From the NCBI RefSeq assembly GCF_017161565.1, contig NZ_CP066796.1, forward strand, positions 1,488,001 to 1,552,000: 64,000 bases of DNA. The letters are read 5' to 3'. This document shows, piece by piece, positions 9,186-17,421 of this stretch. Position numbers and translations under genes: made by a program. This DNA comes from Erwinia amylovora. Its GTDB lineage: Bacteria; Pseudomonadota; Gammaproteobacteria; Enterobacterales; Enterobacteriaceae. The stretch's first letter is position 1. Every line of letters begins with the position of its first letter. The notes under the pieces were generated by a model. The model saw nothing but the letters and a program-made list of their open reading frames with translations, had not been told where the DNA came from and did not search any database.

Positions 9186-9734
9186 ATGCCACTTAATATT
9201 CCGACCTTGCTCACCTTGTTTCGCGTAGTATTAATCCCATTCTTTGTGCTGGCTTTCTATCTGCCATTTCAATGGGCTCCGCTAGTTTGCGCGTTAATTT
9301 TCATTTTTGCCGCAATCACCGACTGGTTAGATGGCTTTCTTGCCCGCCGCTGGAAACAGACGACTCGATTTGGCGCCTTTCTTGATCCGGTAGCCGACAA
9401 AGTGATGGTGGCAATGGCGCTGGTATTGGTCGCCGAACATTTTCACTCCTGGTGGATCACTTTGCCAGCAGCAACCATGATTGCCCGCGAGATCATTATC
9501 TCTGCATTACGCGAGTGGATGGCAGAAATCGGTAAGCGCAGCAGCGTGGCGGTATCGTGGATTGGTAAAGTGAAAACCACGGCGCAGATGCTGGCGCTAT
9601 TCGCGTTGCTGTGGCGTCCGAACAGTATTGTCGAAGGGGGAGGGGTGGTGGCGCTGTATATTGCCGCGGTGCTGACATTCTGGTCAATGTTTCAATATTT
9701 GAACGCTGCACGCGGCGATCTGTTCGAACACTGA
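9186..9734 (+). CDS. pgsA: PgsA, phosphatidylglycerophosphate synthase
   Basis: This 182-residue inner-membrane enzyme joins CDP-diacylglycerol and glycerol 3-phosphate, the committed step towards phosphatidylglycerol and cardiolipin. It shows the CDP-alcohol phosphatidyltransferase signature spread over DGFLAR, then G in RFGAF and two Asp in LDPVADK. About four to five membrane segments are apparent. I take ATG 9186 ([13 protein letters not shown]), which matches the E. coli start; an in-frame TTG at 9156 is possible. It follows uvrC by 71 bases, and the three tRNA genes come next, as in E. coli. Confidence 0.96.
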   Translation: MPLNIPTLLTLFRVVLIPFFVLAFYLPFQWAPLVCALIFIFAAITDWLDGFLARRWKQTTRFGAFLDPVADKVMVAMALVLVAEHFHSWWITLPAATMIAREIIISALREWMAEIGKRSSVAVSWIGKVKTTAQMLALFALLWRPNSIVEGGGVVALYIAAVLTFWSMFQYLNAARGDLFEH

Positions 9735-9784
9735 TCGAAGCGATTTAAAAAGCAGCAAACGGATGCATTGTGAGGATAATTTGA

Positions 9785-9812
9785 TTGACTCATTTCACCA
9801 AGTCAGTAGAAT
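9785..9812 (+). promoter_or_regulatory. Sigma-70 promoter of the Gly-Cys-Leu tRNA operon
   Basis: TTGACT at 9785-9790 and TAGAAT at 9807-9812 are 16 bases apart, 88 bases before tRNA-Gly. A GC-rich discriminator (GCAGCGC) follows, as is usual for stringently controlled stable-RNA promoters. Confidence 0.7.
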
Positions 9813-9899
9813 GCAGCGCATCGAAGGGCAGCAATATCTGCCAGAAGATAAAGCAAATCAGCAAGTTCTGCTAGCGAAGCATCAAGCGGAACGGGCCAG

Positions 9900-9975
<76 letters not shown>

Positions 9976-10047
9976 GATTTGCCCGGTTTATCTTCTCGGT
10001 CCCATCAGGTTTTACAAGAAGCAGTATTTTGTGAAAGCAAGACTTAA

Positions 10048-10121
10048 GGCGCGTTGGCAGAGTGGCCATGCTACGGATTGCAAATCCGTCTACCTCGGTT
10101 CGACTCCGGGACGCGCCTCCA
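10048..10121 (+). tRNA. cysT: tRNA-Cys (anticodon GCA)
   Basis: This 74-base tRNA has a GGCGCGT/ACGCGCC acceptor stem, anticodon GCA in GATTGCAAATC, the GTTCGACTC T-loop and an encoded CCA. It is the second tRNA of the operon. Confidence 0.97.
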
Positions 10122-10133
10122 CTTTACACCCTG

Positions 10134-10219
10134 GCCCGGGTGGTGAAATCGGTAGACACAAGGGATTTAAAATCCCTCGGCTTATGGCTGTGCGGGTTCA
10201 AGTCCCGCCCCGGGCACCA
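10134..10219 (+). tRNA. leuZ: tRNA-Leu (anticodon TAA)
   Basis: This 86-base class II tRNA has a GCCCGGG/CCCGGGC acceptor stem, a long variable arm (CGGCTTATGGCTG), anticodon TAA in GATTTAAAATC and an encoded CCA. It is last in the operon. tRNA-Leu 3' ends often serve as island integration sites, and accessory DNA follows here, but I saw no second copy of its 3' end in this window. Confidence 0.97.
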
Positions 10220-10264
10220 TCTTCAGAAGCAAGAATAAAAACAAGAAGTTAAAGCAATGTTGTA

Positions 10265-10288
10265 ACCGCCTGTGAGGGCGGTTTTTTT
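10265..10288 (+). terminator. Intrinsic terminator of the tRNA operon
   Basis: The stem ACCGCC (10265-10270) pairs with GGCGGT (10277-10282), followed by a run of seven T, 45 bases after tRNA-Leu. Confidence 0.88.
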
Positions 10289-10689
10289 GTGCCTGTGATT
10301 TGCTAATCCGCTTCACCTCTTACGCCCTGGGGCGGCGATCCTTCAGCCATTTTCTGTCCCTGACAATGGTTATCAATCTCTTCACGAGTACCGCGGTGGG
10401 CTGATTAATGACGCCAGTTCTGTTACCTGAACACGGATGATGGCTGTGTGGCGAGGTAAATCCACAAAGAAGGTTATCATGCACGCAGATTAAGGCAGCC
10501 AGCAGGGCAGTGACGATTAGCAGCGCTTCTGTCGGGATGGGGCAGTCCTGAAAATCGATGATTTCCGATAAATTTTAAATGCTGCAATACCCATTACAGA
10601 CTAAAGGTAAATAAGTGTTTTTTGATATACAGCTCTTGATATTACACATTATATCTTCCGGTTATCATTGATAGTAATCCGGAGTTTGT
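10289..10689. other. Intergenic region after tRNA-Leu
   Basis: These 400 bases between the tRNA terminator and an unknown gene contain no gene I can support. Their codon-like structure is poor and the right half becomes AT-rich, as in transferred DNA. I found no transposon ends, integrase fragment or copy of the tRNA 3' end. Confidence 0.5.
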
Positions 10690-11601
10690 ATGACCAGGAT
10701 AGACAATAAAAGCGATGTGCCAGGAATATATCATGGCGGGCACCATAACCACACGTTTAAGGTCCCGCTTCTTAACGTGGTGAAAAAGATAAAAAGTGTC
10801 AATTCTGCTCAAGATACTGTTGTGGACCTTACCAAAAAAAATGCCTGTTCAGTCCCGATAACCTTGCGACAGCAGAATAGGTTGCACCTGGATCCCTTAT
10901 CACCACATAAAGTCTCTTTATCCTCATATCTTCCGGCCCGGCATGAAACAACGGGTGGAGAACTTCATCATCAAACAGGTTGTAATCGACGATATACCAA
11001 AGATTTTGTCATTCGGATCAAAGATGAGTCGTTAACCGAGTCTGTTACAGGACTGGCAAGAAAATATGACATTCCTTATTCGACAATCTGGAATTGGGTT
11101 AAAGGATCAGCTAGTTATTATAAAGCTGGCTCAAAGTACTCAAAGTTTTTAAAGACGATCAAAGACTTGAAGGGGCTCAAGGAAAGGAGGGAACTTGCTG
11201 CTATAGTGGCAGAAAGGGTGGCTGGGCAAGCGAATTTGAATGGGAAAACGGAAAAACAAATCTGTGATGAGGTTGCAATGGAAAAAGGCATACACAAGTT
11301 AGCGCTGTATAGTTTGATAAGTCGTGCCAAGAGCTGTTCAGCGAAAAGCAGCACAGCCTTACTGTTGCCAACCCTCTCCTCAGTGACCAAACGTTGCCAG
11401 AGGCAACCCGCCGCCAGTAGCAGTCCCGGCATGTCCAACCTGAAAATGAGTAATCCGGGCCATTCACAACCCAGACAGCAAGCAAAAAAGTCATCCGAAG
11501 TGATGTCTGTTCCTACGACTGAAGCAACTATCGCTGAAAAAATAGAACAGGGTTTCGCCATCTGTTTCAATCATTGTGAGGCATGGTTGAAAAACAAATA
11601 A
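10690..11601 (+). CDS. Unknown protein with a transposase/Psq-like helix-turn-helix
   Basis: I do not recognise this 303-residue protein. Residues 100-140 (RRYTKDFVIRIKDE, then LARKYDIPYSTIWNWVKG) look like the helix-turn-helix of IS3-type transposase OrfA or a Psq domain. A second helical segment near 185-215 (KTEKQICDEVAMEKG) could be another DNA-contacting unit. Residues 1-95 and 220-275 are rich in Ser, Pro, Gln and Lys and look disordered. There is no catalytic motif, signal peptide or membrane segment. GGAG at 10681-10684 sits five bases before the ATG, which supports translation. Composition is more AT-rich than its neighbours and it lies beside tRNA-Leu, so acquisition is likely. A DNA-binding or secreted role is only a guess. 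Confidence 0.6.
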   Translation: MTRIDNKSDVPGIYHGGHHNHTFKVPLLNVVKKIKSVNSAQDTVVDLTKKNACSVPITLRQQNRLHLDPLSPHKVSLSSYLPARHETTGGELHHQTGCNRRYTKDFVIRIKDESLTESVTGLARKYDIPYSTIWNWVKGSASYYKAGSKYSKFLKTIKDLKGLKERRELAAIVAERVAGQANLNGKTEKQICDEVAMEKGIHKLALYSLISRAKSCSAKSSTALLLPTLSSVTKRCQRQPAASSSPGMSNLKMSNPGHSQPRQQAKKSSEVMSVPTTEATIAEKIEQGFAICFNHCEAWLKNK

Positions 11602-11671
11602 ATCTACCCCTCATGGCATAGGGTGAGTCCGCTTGCAGTTAAAGCGGACGATCGTTGCCCAATCTGACCTG

Positions 11672-11708
11672 ATCTGCCTGGGGAACTCCCTGGCAGATTA
11701 GTTAACTA
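11672..11708. promoter_or_regulatory. Hairpin and palindrome upstream of the efflux operon
   Basis: ATCTGCC (11672-11678) is repeated inverted at 11692-11698, and a perfect 10-bp palindrome TAGTTAACTA follows at 11699-11708, about 100 bases before the marR-like gene. The first could end transcription of the gene at 10690 (though no T run follows), and the second could be an operator for the MarR-type regulator. Both roles are inferred. Confidence 0.35.
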
Positions 11709-11810
11709 TTATCTAAACTCAGGGCAGACTCGTTTCCATAGTTTGTCCGGGCAGGTTTAACATGGCCTGGTGAACTTAGATAGACCCATAATAATCAGGC
11801 ATCACATAAT

Positions 11811-12242
11811 TTGAACTCTCATGAACTCAACTTCTCGCGGCTGCTGCACCTCACTGCCAATGCCTGGCGTCAGGCGATAGATCGCCGGATGAAGGATAAT
11901 GGACTTAGTATGAGCAGCTGGATGGCGGTGGCGACCATTGCCGTTCAGCAGCAGCCGATGAATCAGAAAGAGCTGGCGCAGGCGCTGGGGCTTGAAGATG
12001 CCAGCGTGGTACCGTTGATCGACCGCCTGGTCAAACAGCAGCTGGTAGAGCGCGTTCAGCCGGCAGAGGACCGCCGTAAACGGTTGCTGCACGTGACGCC
12101 GAAAGGGCAGCTGTTGAACGAGCGTTTAAAAACGGAAGCCGATGTGTTGCGTAATGAACTGCTATCTGGCCTCAATCCTGATGAGCTGGCAACCACACAA
12201 CGTGTTTTGCAGCAACTGTTGACGGCCACCGAGGCGAAATAA
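11811..12242 (+). CDS. MarR/SlyA-family regulator of the efflux operon
   Basis: This 143-residue winged-helix regulator has the MarR family's recognition helix and wing: MNQKELAQALGLEDASVVPLIDRL, then VERVQPAEDRRKRLLHVTPKG. Such proteins usually repress a neighbouring drug-export operon and release DNA on binding a phenolic or other small ligand. The frame opens at TTG 11811; a nearby ATG at 11821 is in another frame and no better start was found, so the N terminus is uncertain. It ends one base before the transporter gene, so it is probably an autoregulated first gene of the operon. Confidence 0.85.
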   Translation: MNSHELNFSRLLHLTANAWRQAIDRRMKDNGLSMSSWMAVATIAVQQQPMNQKELAQALGLEDASVVPLIDRLVKQQLVERVQPAEDRRKRLLHVTPKGQLLNERLKTEADVLRNELLSGLNPDELATTQRVLQQLLTATEAK

Positions 12243-12243
12243 C

Positions 12244-13929
12244 GTGTCGGGTAAGCAACAAAACCCTTATGCGCAGCGTGAATGGGCACCCGGCGAAAAA
12301 CCCCTGTTGCCCGGTTCACCTTCCACACCGCAGCATCCGGCCCACAAGCGCATTGCCTTTGGCATTATTGGCCTGCTGATTTGCATCACCGGCGCGCTCA
12401 GCAATGCGCTGGTGACCGCTAATCTCACCAATTTGCAGGGCGTTTTTGCGGCTTACAACAATGAAATTGCCTGGCTTCCGGCCGTATATGTGATGGGCAA
12501 TATCTCAATTAACCTGCTGTTGGTTAAATTTCGCCAGCAGTACGGTCTGCGCATTTTCACCGAAGCTTTTCTGGTGCTCTATGTGCTGGTGGCATTTTTC
12601 CATCTGCTGGTTAACGATCTCAGTTCAGCAATTATTGTCCGCGCGGCTCACGGTATGGTGGGAGCTGCGCTCAGTTCGCTTGGCATCTATTATCAGGTGC
12701 AGGCGTGGCCGGCCAGACATCGACTAAAGGCGCTGGCGATAGGTTTAGGAGCTTCCCAGCTGGCAATCCCGCTGGCGCGCCTGTTTTCCACCGAACTGTT
12801 ACAGCTGGAACAGTGGCGGGGCCTGTATCTGTTTGAGCTGGGGCTGGCGTTGATGACGTTGGGCGCGGTGCTGATTATCAAGCTGCCCCCCGGTGAACGC
12901 AGCAAAGTATTTGAGAAAAAAGACTTCCTCACCTTCTTTTTGATGGCACCTGGCATGGCGCTGTTCTGTGGCGTGTTGTCGCTGGGGCGTATTGAGTGGT
13001 GGACCAGCACGCCGTGGCTGGGTATTTGCCTGGCGCTGGGGCTGGTGTTGGTGACGGCAGCGGTATTGGTAGAACACAATCGCAGCAACCCGTTAATTAA
13101 TACGCGCTGGCTGGGTAGCGGAGCAATATTCCGCCTGGGTATCGTAATGATCCTGCTGCGCATGATGCTTGCAGAGCAAAATACCGGCGCAATTGGTTAC
13201 CTGCAACAGATTGGGATGCAGAACGACCAGATGCAGGGCCTGGCGCTGGCTATTCTTGCAGGTGTTGCTGCGGGGATTATCTGCAGTGCGTTGACGATTA
13301 ACCCCAAACATCTCAGCTGGCCAATTATGCTGTCGCTGGTTATCGTGATGGTGGCCTCACTGATGGATGCTCAGTCCAGCCCGTTGACCCGGGCCAACAA
13401 TATGTACTTCAGCCAGTTCCTGCTAGGTTTTAGCTCCTCATTCTTTATCGCTCCGGCCTTGCTGCTGGGCATCAGCAGCGTGGTTACCCAGCCGAAAAAC
13501 CTGGTCAGCTTTGTGGTGTTGTTCGGCATGAGCCAGAGCCTGGGCGGGCTGATGGGTTCGGCCCTGCTCGGCACTTTTCAGACATGGCGCGAAAAGTATC
13601 ACTCCAGCATGTTGGGCGACAGGCTATCGTTGCTCGATCCGAACGTCACCAACCGTCTGATGCATTACAACAATCTGTTTGCCAGCCAGACAGGCGATAA
13701 TATCCTGCTCAGTGCACAAAGCACCACGCAGCTACAAACGGTGGCGACGCTTCAGGCAAACGTACTGGGCTATAACGACGTGTATATTTTGACTGCCGCG
13801 CTGGCGGGAGTCACTTTATTGTGGGTGCTGTGGCGCTTGTCGCGACTGCGCTACCTCAACTGGCAGCAGGCCAAACGCGAAGCGGAATCGGAACAGCGGG
13901 CCATGCAACACATGAACATGGAGAAATAA
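12244..13929 (+). CDS. DHA2-type (EmrB-like) major facilitator multidrug exporter
   Basis: This 561-residue proton antiporter of the inner membrane has about fourteen hydrophobic segments, the number typical of the DHA2 drug exporter group. TANLTNLQGVFAAYNNEIAWLPAVYVMG resembles the first helices of EmrB relatives, but the family's usual motif A is weak. It should form a three-part pump with the next two products. It starts at GTG 12244, one base after the marR stop, and its stop overlaps the next start (TAATG at 13927-13931). The substrate is unknown; phenolic plant compounds are a reasonable guess for this type of operon. Confidence 0.87.
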   Translation: MSGKQQNPYAQREWAPGEKPLLPGSPSTPQHPAHKRIAFGIIGLLICITGALSNALVTANLTNLQGVFAAYNNEIAWLPAVYVMGNISINLLLVKFRQQYGLRIFTEAFLVLYVLVAFFHLLVNDLSSAIIVRAAHGMVGAALSSLGIYYQVQAWPARHRLKALAIGLGASQLAIPLARLFSTELLQLEQWRGLYLFELGLALMTLGAVLIIKLPPGERSKVFEKKDFLTFFLMAPGMALFCGVLSLGRIEWWTSTPWLGICLALGLVLVTAAVLVEHNRSNPLINTRWLGSGAIFRLGIVMILLRMMLAEQNTGAIGYLQQIGMQNDQMQGLALAILAGVAAGIICSALTINPKHLSWPIMLSLVIVMVASLMDAQSSPLTRANNMYFSQFLLGFSSSFFIAPALLLGISSVVTQPKNLVSFVVLFGMSQSLGGLMGSALLGTFQTWREKYHSSMLGDRLSLLDPNVTNRLMHYNNLFASQTGDNILLSAQSTTQLQTVATLQANVLGYNDVYILTAALAGVTLLWVLWRLSRLRYLNWQQAKREAESEQRAMQHMNMEK

Positions 13930-15017
13930 TGAGTCAACAGGAACAGCAACTCGCTGAACGTCAGCGAAATAATAAGCTGCGGATCATCTCCATAGCACTG
14001 GGATCCGGCTTCGCGCTGGTTGGTGTACTGGTGATCCTCTATGCCTGGCAGCTGCCGCCGTTCACCAGCCACAATCAGTCAACCGAAAACGCCTACGTAC
14101 GTGGTCAGGTGACCTTTATCAGCCCACAGGTCAGTGGTTACATCACTGCGGTGGAAGTGCTGGATTTTCAGCCGGTGCATCGCGGCGATCTGTTAATGAC
14201 CATAGATGACCGCATTTATCGCCAACGCGTGCACCAGTCCGGCGCACAGCTGAATATGAAAAAAGCCGCGCTGGCCAATAATCAACAACAGCGGCGCAGT
14301 GCCGAAGCGGTGATCGAGCGTAACCAAGCCGCGTTGCAAAATGCAAAAGCACAGGCGGTGAAGGGCGGGCTGGATTTGAAACGCGTTGAGGATCTGGTCG
14401 CCGATGGCTCAATATCCGTGCGTGAGCGTGATGCCTCACGCGCCAGCAACAGCCAGATGCTGGCGGGCGTACAGCAGGCGCAGGCGACGTTAGAAGTGTC
14501 GCGCCAGGATCTGCAAACCACCATCGTCAACCGCGCCTCGCTGGAAGCGGATGTCGCCAATGCCCGGGCGGCGCTGGAGCTGGCACAGATCGATCTTGAT
14601 AACACCCGGATTATTGCACCACGCGACGGGCAGCTGGGCCAGATTGCGGTGCGCCAGGGCGCATATGTGACGGCCGGCACCCGCCTGACTTCGCTGGTTC
14701 CGCAGCAAATGTGGCTGATTGCCAATATGAAAGAGACGCAAATGGCGCGCATCCGCCCCGGCTTGCCGGTGATTTTTACCGTTGATGCGCTGGATGGCGA
14801 AAGTTTTAACGGGGAAGTGGAGTATATTTCACCCGCCGCTGGCTCAGAATTCAGCGCCATTTCGCCGGATAACGCTACCGGTAACTTCGTCAAAATCGCC
14901 CAACGCATCCCGGTGCGCATTAAGATCACCAGTGATAACGCTGCCCATCTGCGCCCTGGCATGTCGGTGGAAGTCACTATCAATACTGCAGGCGCGCAGG
15001 ATGGAGAGAACAAATGA
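13929..15017 (+). CDS. HlyD/EmrA-type periplasmic adaptor
   Basis: This 362-residue membrane-fusion protein links an inner-membrane pump to an outer-membrane channel. One N-terminal membrane helix (about residues 17-40) is followed by the lipoyl/barrel half-motif ENAYVRGQVTFISPQVSGYI, a long coiled-coil hairpin (about residues 100-215) and the second half ending IIAPRDGQLGQIAVRQGAYV. I start it at ATG 13929, which overlaps the transporter stop by one base; a longer reading from 13821 would run inside the transporter gene. It overlaps the outer-membrane gene by four bases (ATGA). Confidence 0.92.
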   Translation: MSQQEQQLAERQRNNKLRIISIALGSGFALVGVLVILYAWQLPPFTSHNQSTENAYVRGQVTFISPQVSGYITAVEVLDFQPVHRGDLLMTIDDRIYRQRVHQSGAQLNMKKAALANNQQQRRSAEAVIERNQAALQNAKAQAVKGGLDLKRVEDLVADGSISVRERDASRASNSQMLAGVQQAQATLEVSRQDLQTTIVNRASLEADVANARAALELAQIDLDNTRIIAPRDGQLGQIAVRQGAYVTAGTRLTSLVPQQMWLIANMKETQMARIRPGLPVIFTVDALDGESFNGEVEYISPAAGSEFSAISPDNATGNFVKIAQRIPVRIKITSDNAAHLRPGMSVEVTINTAGAQDGENK

Positions 15018-16393
15018 GGCTCGCAGCCAAGGCGCTCAGAGTGATAACGCTGGCGGCTGCACTGACGGGTTGTGCTACTCACGTGGAGCGTGCGCCATCG
15101 TCGTTGCCGATCCCCACGCAGTGGCGTAATCAGGTGGGGCCGGGCGCGGCCGTCGAGGCCGGCTGGTGGCACGCCTTTCACGATCCTGTGCTGAATCAGC
15201 TGGTGGAGCAGGCGCTGCGCCATAACCCGGACATCCTGATTGCCCGCTCGCGAGTCGATCAGTATCGTGCTCAACTGCGTGGCGCAGAAGGGGATAACTT
15301 CCCGACGCTGGATGCAGGCATGGCTGGCAGCCGTGCGCGGGCAATCTCGGCGGTGACCGGTCAACCGTATCCATATTCGGTTGTTCAGGGGTTGTTGCAG
15401 GCCAACTATAACGTCGACTTATGGGGCGAGCGCAGCAGCAGCATTGATGCGGCCAAAGCGACTCTGGCCGCGCAGCAGGCCGCCGCCGCCGCCGCCGGGT
15501 TGACCATCGCCAGTTCGGTGGCCTCAGGCTACATGACGCTGGCTTCACTGGATGAACAGCTGCGCGTGACCGAAGCCACGCTGGCATCGCGCAACGATTC
15601 GCTGAAGCTGGCGCAACGTCAGTTTGAGACGGGTTATAGCTCCAGGCTGGAGTGGCTCCAGTCGCAGTCCGAATATCAGACGGCGAAGGCGCAGATCCCA
15701 CTGTTGCAGCATCAGATAGCGGAACAGGAGAATGCTCTGAGTATTCTGGTGGGCATGAACCCACGGCAGATCGCGCGTCAGCATCAGTTTGAGCATCCTG
15801 TGGCGCAGACCATGCCAACCGTGATGCCGTCCCGCCTGCTTCAGCGCCGGCCAGATATCGTTCAGGCCGAACGTCAGCTTTTGGCGGCGGATGCGTCGCT
15901 GCAATCCGCGCGCGCCAGCCTGCTGCCGTCGCTGAACCTGACCGCAAGCGGCACGTTGCAAAGCTCGGTACTGCATCAGCTAATTGATAATCCCTTCCGG
16001 TTGTGGAGCGTTGGCGGCAGCATACTTGCCCCACTGCTTAATCGTGAAGCGCTGACGGCGCAGGTTGATGTGTCGATGGCAACACGCAATCAGGCGTTGT
16101 ACAACTATGAAAAAGTGGTGCGCGCTGCGTTCAGTGAAGTGAACAATGACCTTGATGCCATCACCCGCTACCAGCAGCAGCAGGATGAATTGCTGATCCA
16201 GCAGCAGGTGGCTCAGGAGGCGCTGCGTATTGCCAGAAAACGCTATCAGAACGGCTACGCATCTTACCTTGATGAGCTGGACGCCCAGCGAACGCTGTTC
16301 ACTACCCAGCTCAGCGTAGTGCGGGCGAAAAACAACCTGCTGCTGGCGCAGATCGATCTTTACCGTGCCCTTGGCGGGGGCTGGCAGCCCTGA
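15014..16393 (+). CDS. NodT/TolC-type outer-membrane efflux lipoprotein
   Basis: This 459-residue outer-membrane factor completes the pump. It has a lipoprotein signal ending LAAALTGC, so Cys20 should be acylated. Two repeated halves follow, each with the long helical segments of the NodT/TolC channel (WWHAFHDPVLNQLVEQAL, RRPDIVQAERQLLAADASL, NGYASYLDELDAQRTLF). With its own outer-membrane protein the operon need not depend on TolC. It ends the four-gene operon, and no clear terminator follows. Confidence 0.93.
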   Translation: MRLAAKALRVITLAAALTGCATHVERAPSSLPIPTQWRNQVGPGAAVEAGWWHAFHDPVLNQLVEQALRHNPDILIARSRVDQYRAQLRGAEGDNFPTLDAGMAGSRARAISAVTGQPYPYSVVQGLLQANYNVDLWGERSSSIDAAKATLAAQQAAAAAAGLTIASSVASGYMTLASLDEQLRVTEATLASRNDSLKLAQRQFETGYSSRLEWLQSQSEYQTAKAQIPLLQHQIAEQENALSILVGMNPRQIARQHQFEHPVAQTMPTVMPSRLLQRRPDIVQAERQLLAADASLQSARASLLPSLNLTASGTLQSSVLHQLIDNPFRLWSVGGSILAPLLNREALTAQVDVSMATRNQALYNYEKVVRAAFSEVNNDLDAITRYQQQQDELLIQQQVAQEALRIARKRYQNGYASYLDELDAQRTLFTTQLSVVRAKNNLLLAQIDLYRALGGGWQP

Positions 16394-17421
16394 TCTGTCG
16401 GCCTCAAACCCGGTGCAAATTAAACCCCGGGAGGATCCCGCAACCGTGGGCAGGTGAACTACAGCGCGGCTAAGGCCGGGATTGTGGCTACCTGCAAGGC
16501 GCCGGAGGCGTGGATGGGCAACGAAATGATCCATGAAAGAACTTTGCTTTTGCTGCCATAAATACCTGGCGTATCTTCCATGCAAGAAACTGATGGCGCA
16601 GATTGAGAGTTCCGCAACGAGAATGCGCCGTGGCCTGTTGCCCGGATTAAGTCAGGTTTTATTCAATATCTGGCGCGGCCCGGCCACATCGGCACAGCAA
16701 GAAAGCGGCTTTCTTCACCTGTTGGCTGAAAATTCGATTGCAGCCAGTAATCAATATTTAATTAATATTAATATTAACTTTGCCTGCTGATCTTGCATCA
16801 ATGGCAGAATTTATCTTAACAATACCCTGTGGCGGCGAATTTTATGCTTTTGGTAACGTCCTGAAATCAATTTGTTACGCTTACCAATTTGGGCTTTGTG
16901 CTATCCTTCATTACTTACAGGCATCAATAATGACTAACCGACAGAGACTCATGCTGATTGAACCCGATGAAGCTGGCATGAAGATTTCTTATTAACCTTA
17001 TGAAACGGACGTCTTTCATTTTTTTACCGGCCCCTTTACAGGAATGTTTTGCTGGTATGCCGTGGTTGAACATGAAAAACAGTTCTGAAAATCAGCCAGA
17101 CAAAAAAGAGCGGGTACCGTTAGAAGACGCGCCTTTTACTATTATGGTTTTTGCCATCACCTCCTTCACGCTGATCGCTTTTGTCCTTGTTATTACCCTG
17201 TGGGTATCATGATGCCCGGTCACAGATGCGAATCGCTTAGCAGGGATCCGCAGCGCTTGTTGCTAAACCTGAAAGCGTTACCACTCACAATGGCGATATA
17301 AAATGCTGGCGGGGTGGATATGCGCGCCGCCGACGCCAGATGGTGTTTGATTAACTGGGCATAATCTTAAGCTGCCGGCGTTGTATGACCGGATAATCGT
17401 AAAGCAATTCAAGGATCGTCG
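16394..17421. other. 1-kb accessory region between the efflux operon and clsC
   Basis: This stretch has weak coding signal and falls to an AT-rich tract of repeated ATTAAT/ATATTAA near 16752-16780. Apart from the possible small membrane protein listed at 17057-17212 I can support no gene; frames at 16533-16790 and 16780-16995 look like chance. In E. coli ymdB lies directly upstream of clsC, and it is not here. Confidence 0.5.
17057..17212 (+). CDS. Possible small single-span membrane protein
   Basis: This frame of about 51 codons has a charged N-terminal part (ENQPDKKERVPLEDAP) followed by one strong hydrophobic segment of about 22 residues (TIMVFAITSFTLIAFVLVIT) reaching the C terminus. That layout is typical of small bacterial membrane proteins. 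The start is uncertain: ATG 17057 has AGGA thirteen bases upstream, while ATG 17072 and ATG 17000 have no good ribosome binding site. I recognise no family. It could be chance. Confidence 0.4.
   Translation: MPWLNMKNSSENQPDKKERVPLEDAPFTIMVFAITSFTLIAFVLVITLWVS

Noticed and set aside
10031..10252. A 73-codon open frame across the tRNA-Cys and tRNA-Leu genes
   Set aside because: It is read through two tRNA genes and has no protein-like features.
10600..10689. A HrpL-type (hrp box) promoter before the unknown gene
   Set aside because: I looked for GGAACC-N15/16-CCAC and found no acceptable match.
14282..15364. A 360-codon minus-strand frame
   Set aside because: It is antisense to the adaptor and outer-membrane factor genes, whose families are clear; GC-rich codon bias makes long antisense frames.
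15075..16034. A 319-codon minus-strand frame
   Set aside because: It is antisense to the outer-membrane factor and is low-complexity.
16752..16780. AT-rich ATTAAT repeats as an origin or attachment site
   Set aside because: Simple-sequence tract with no DnaA boxes, integrase or duplicate copy nearby.
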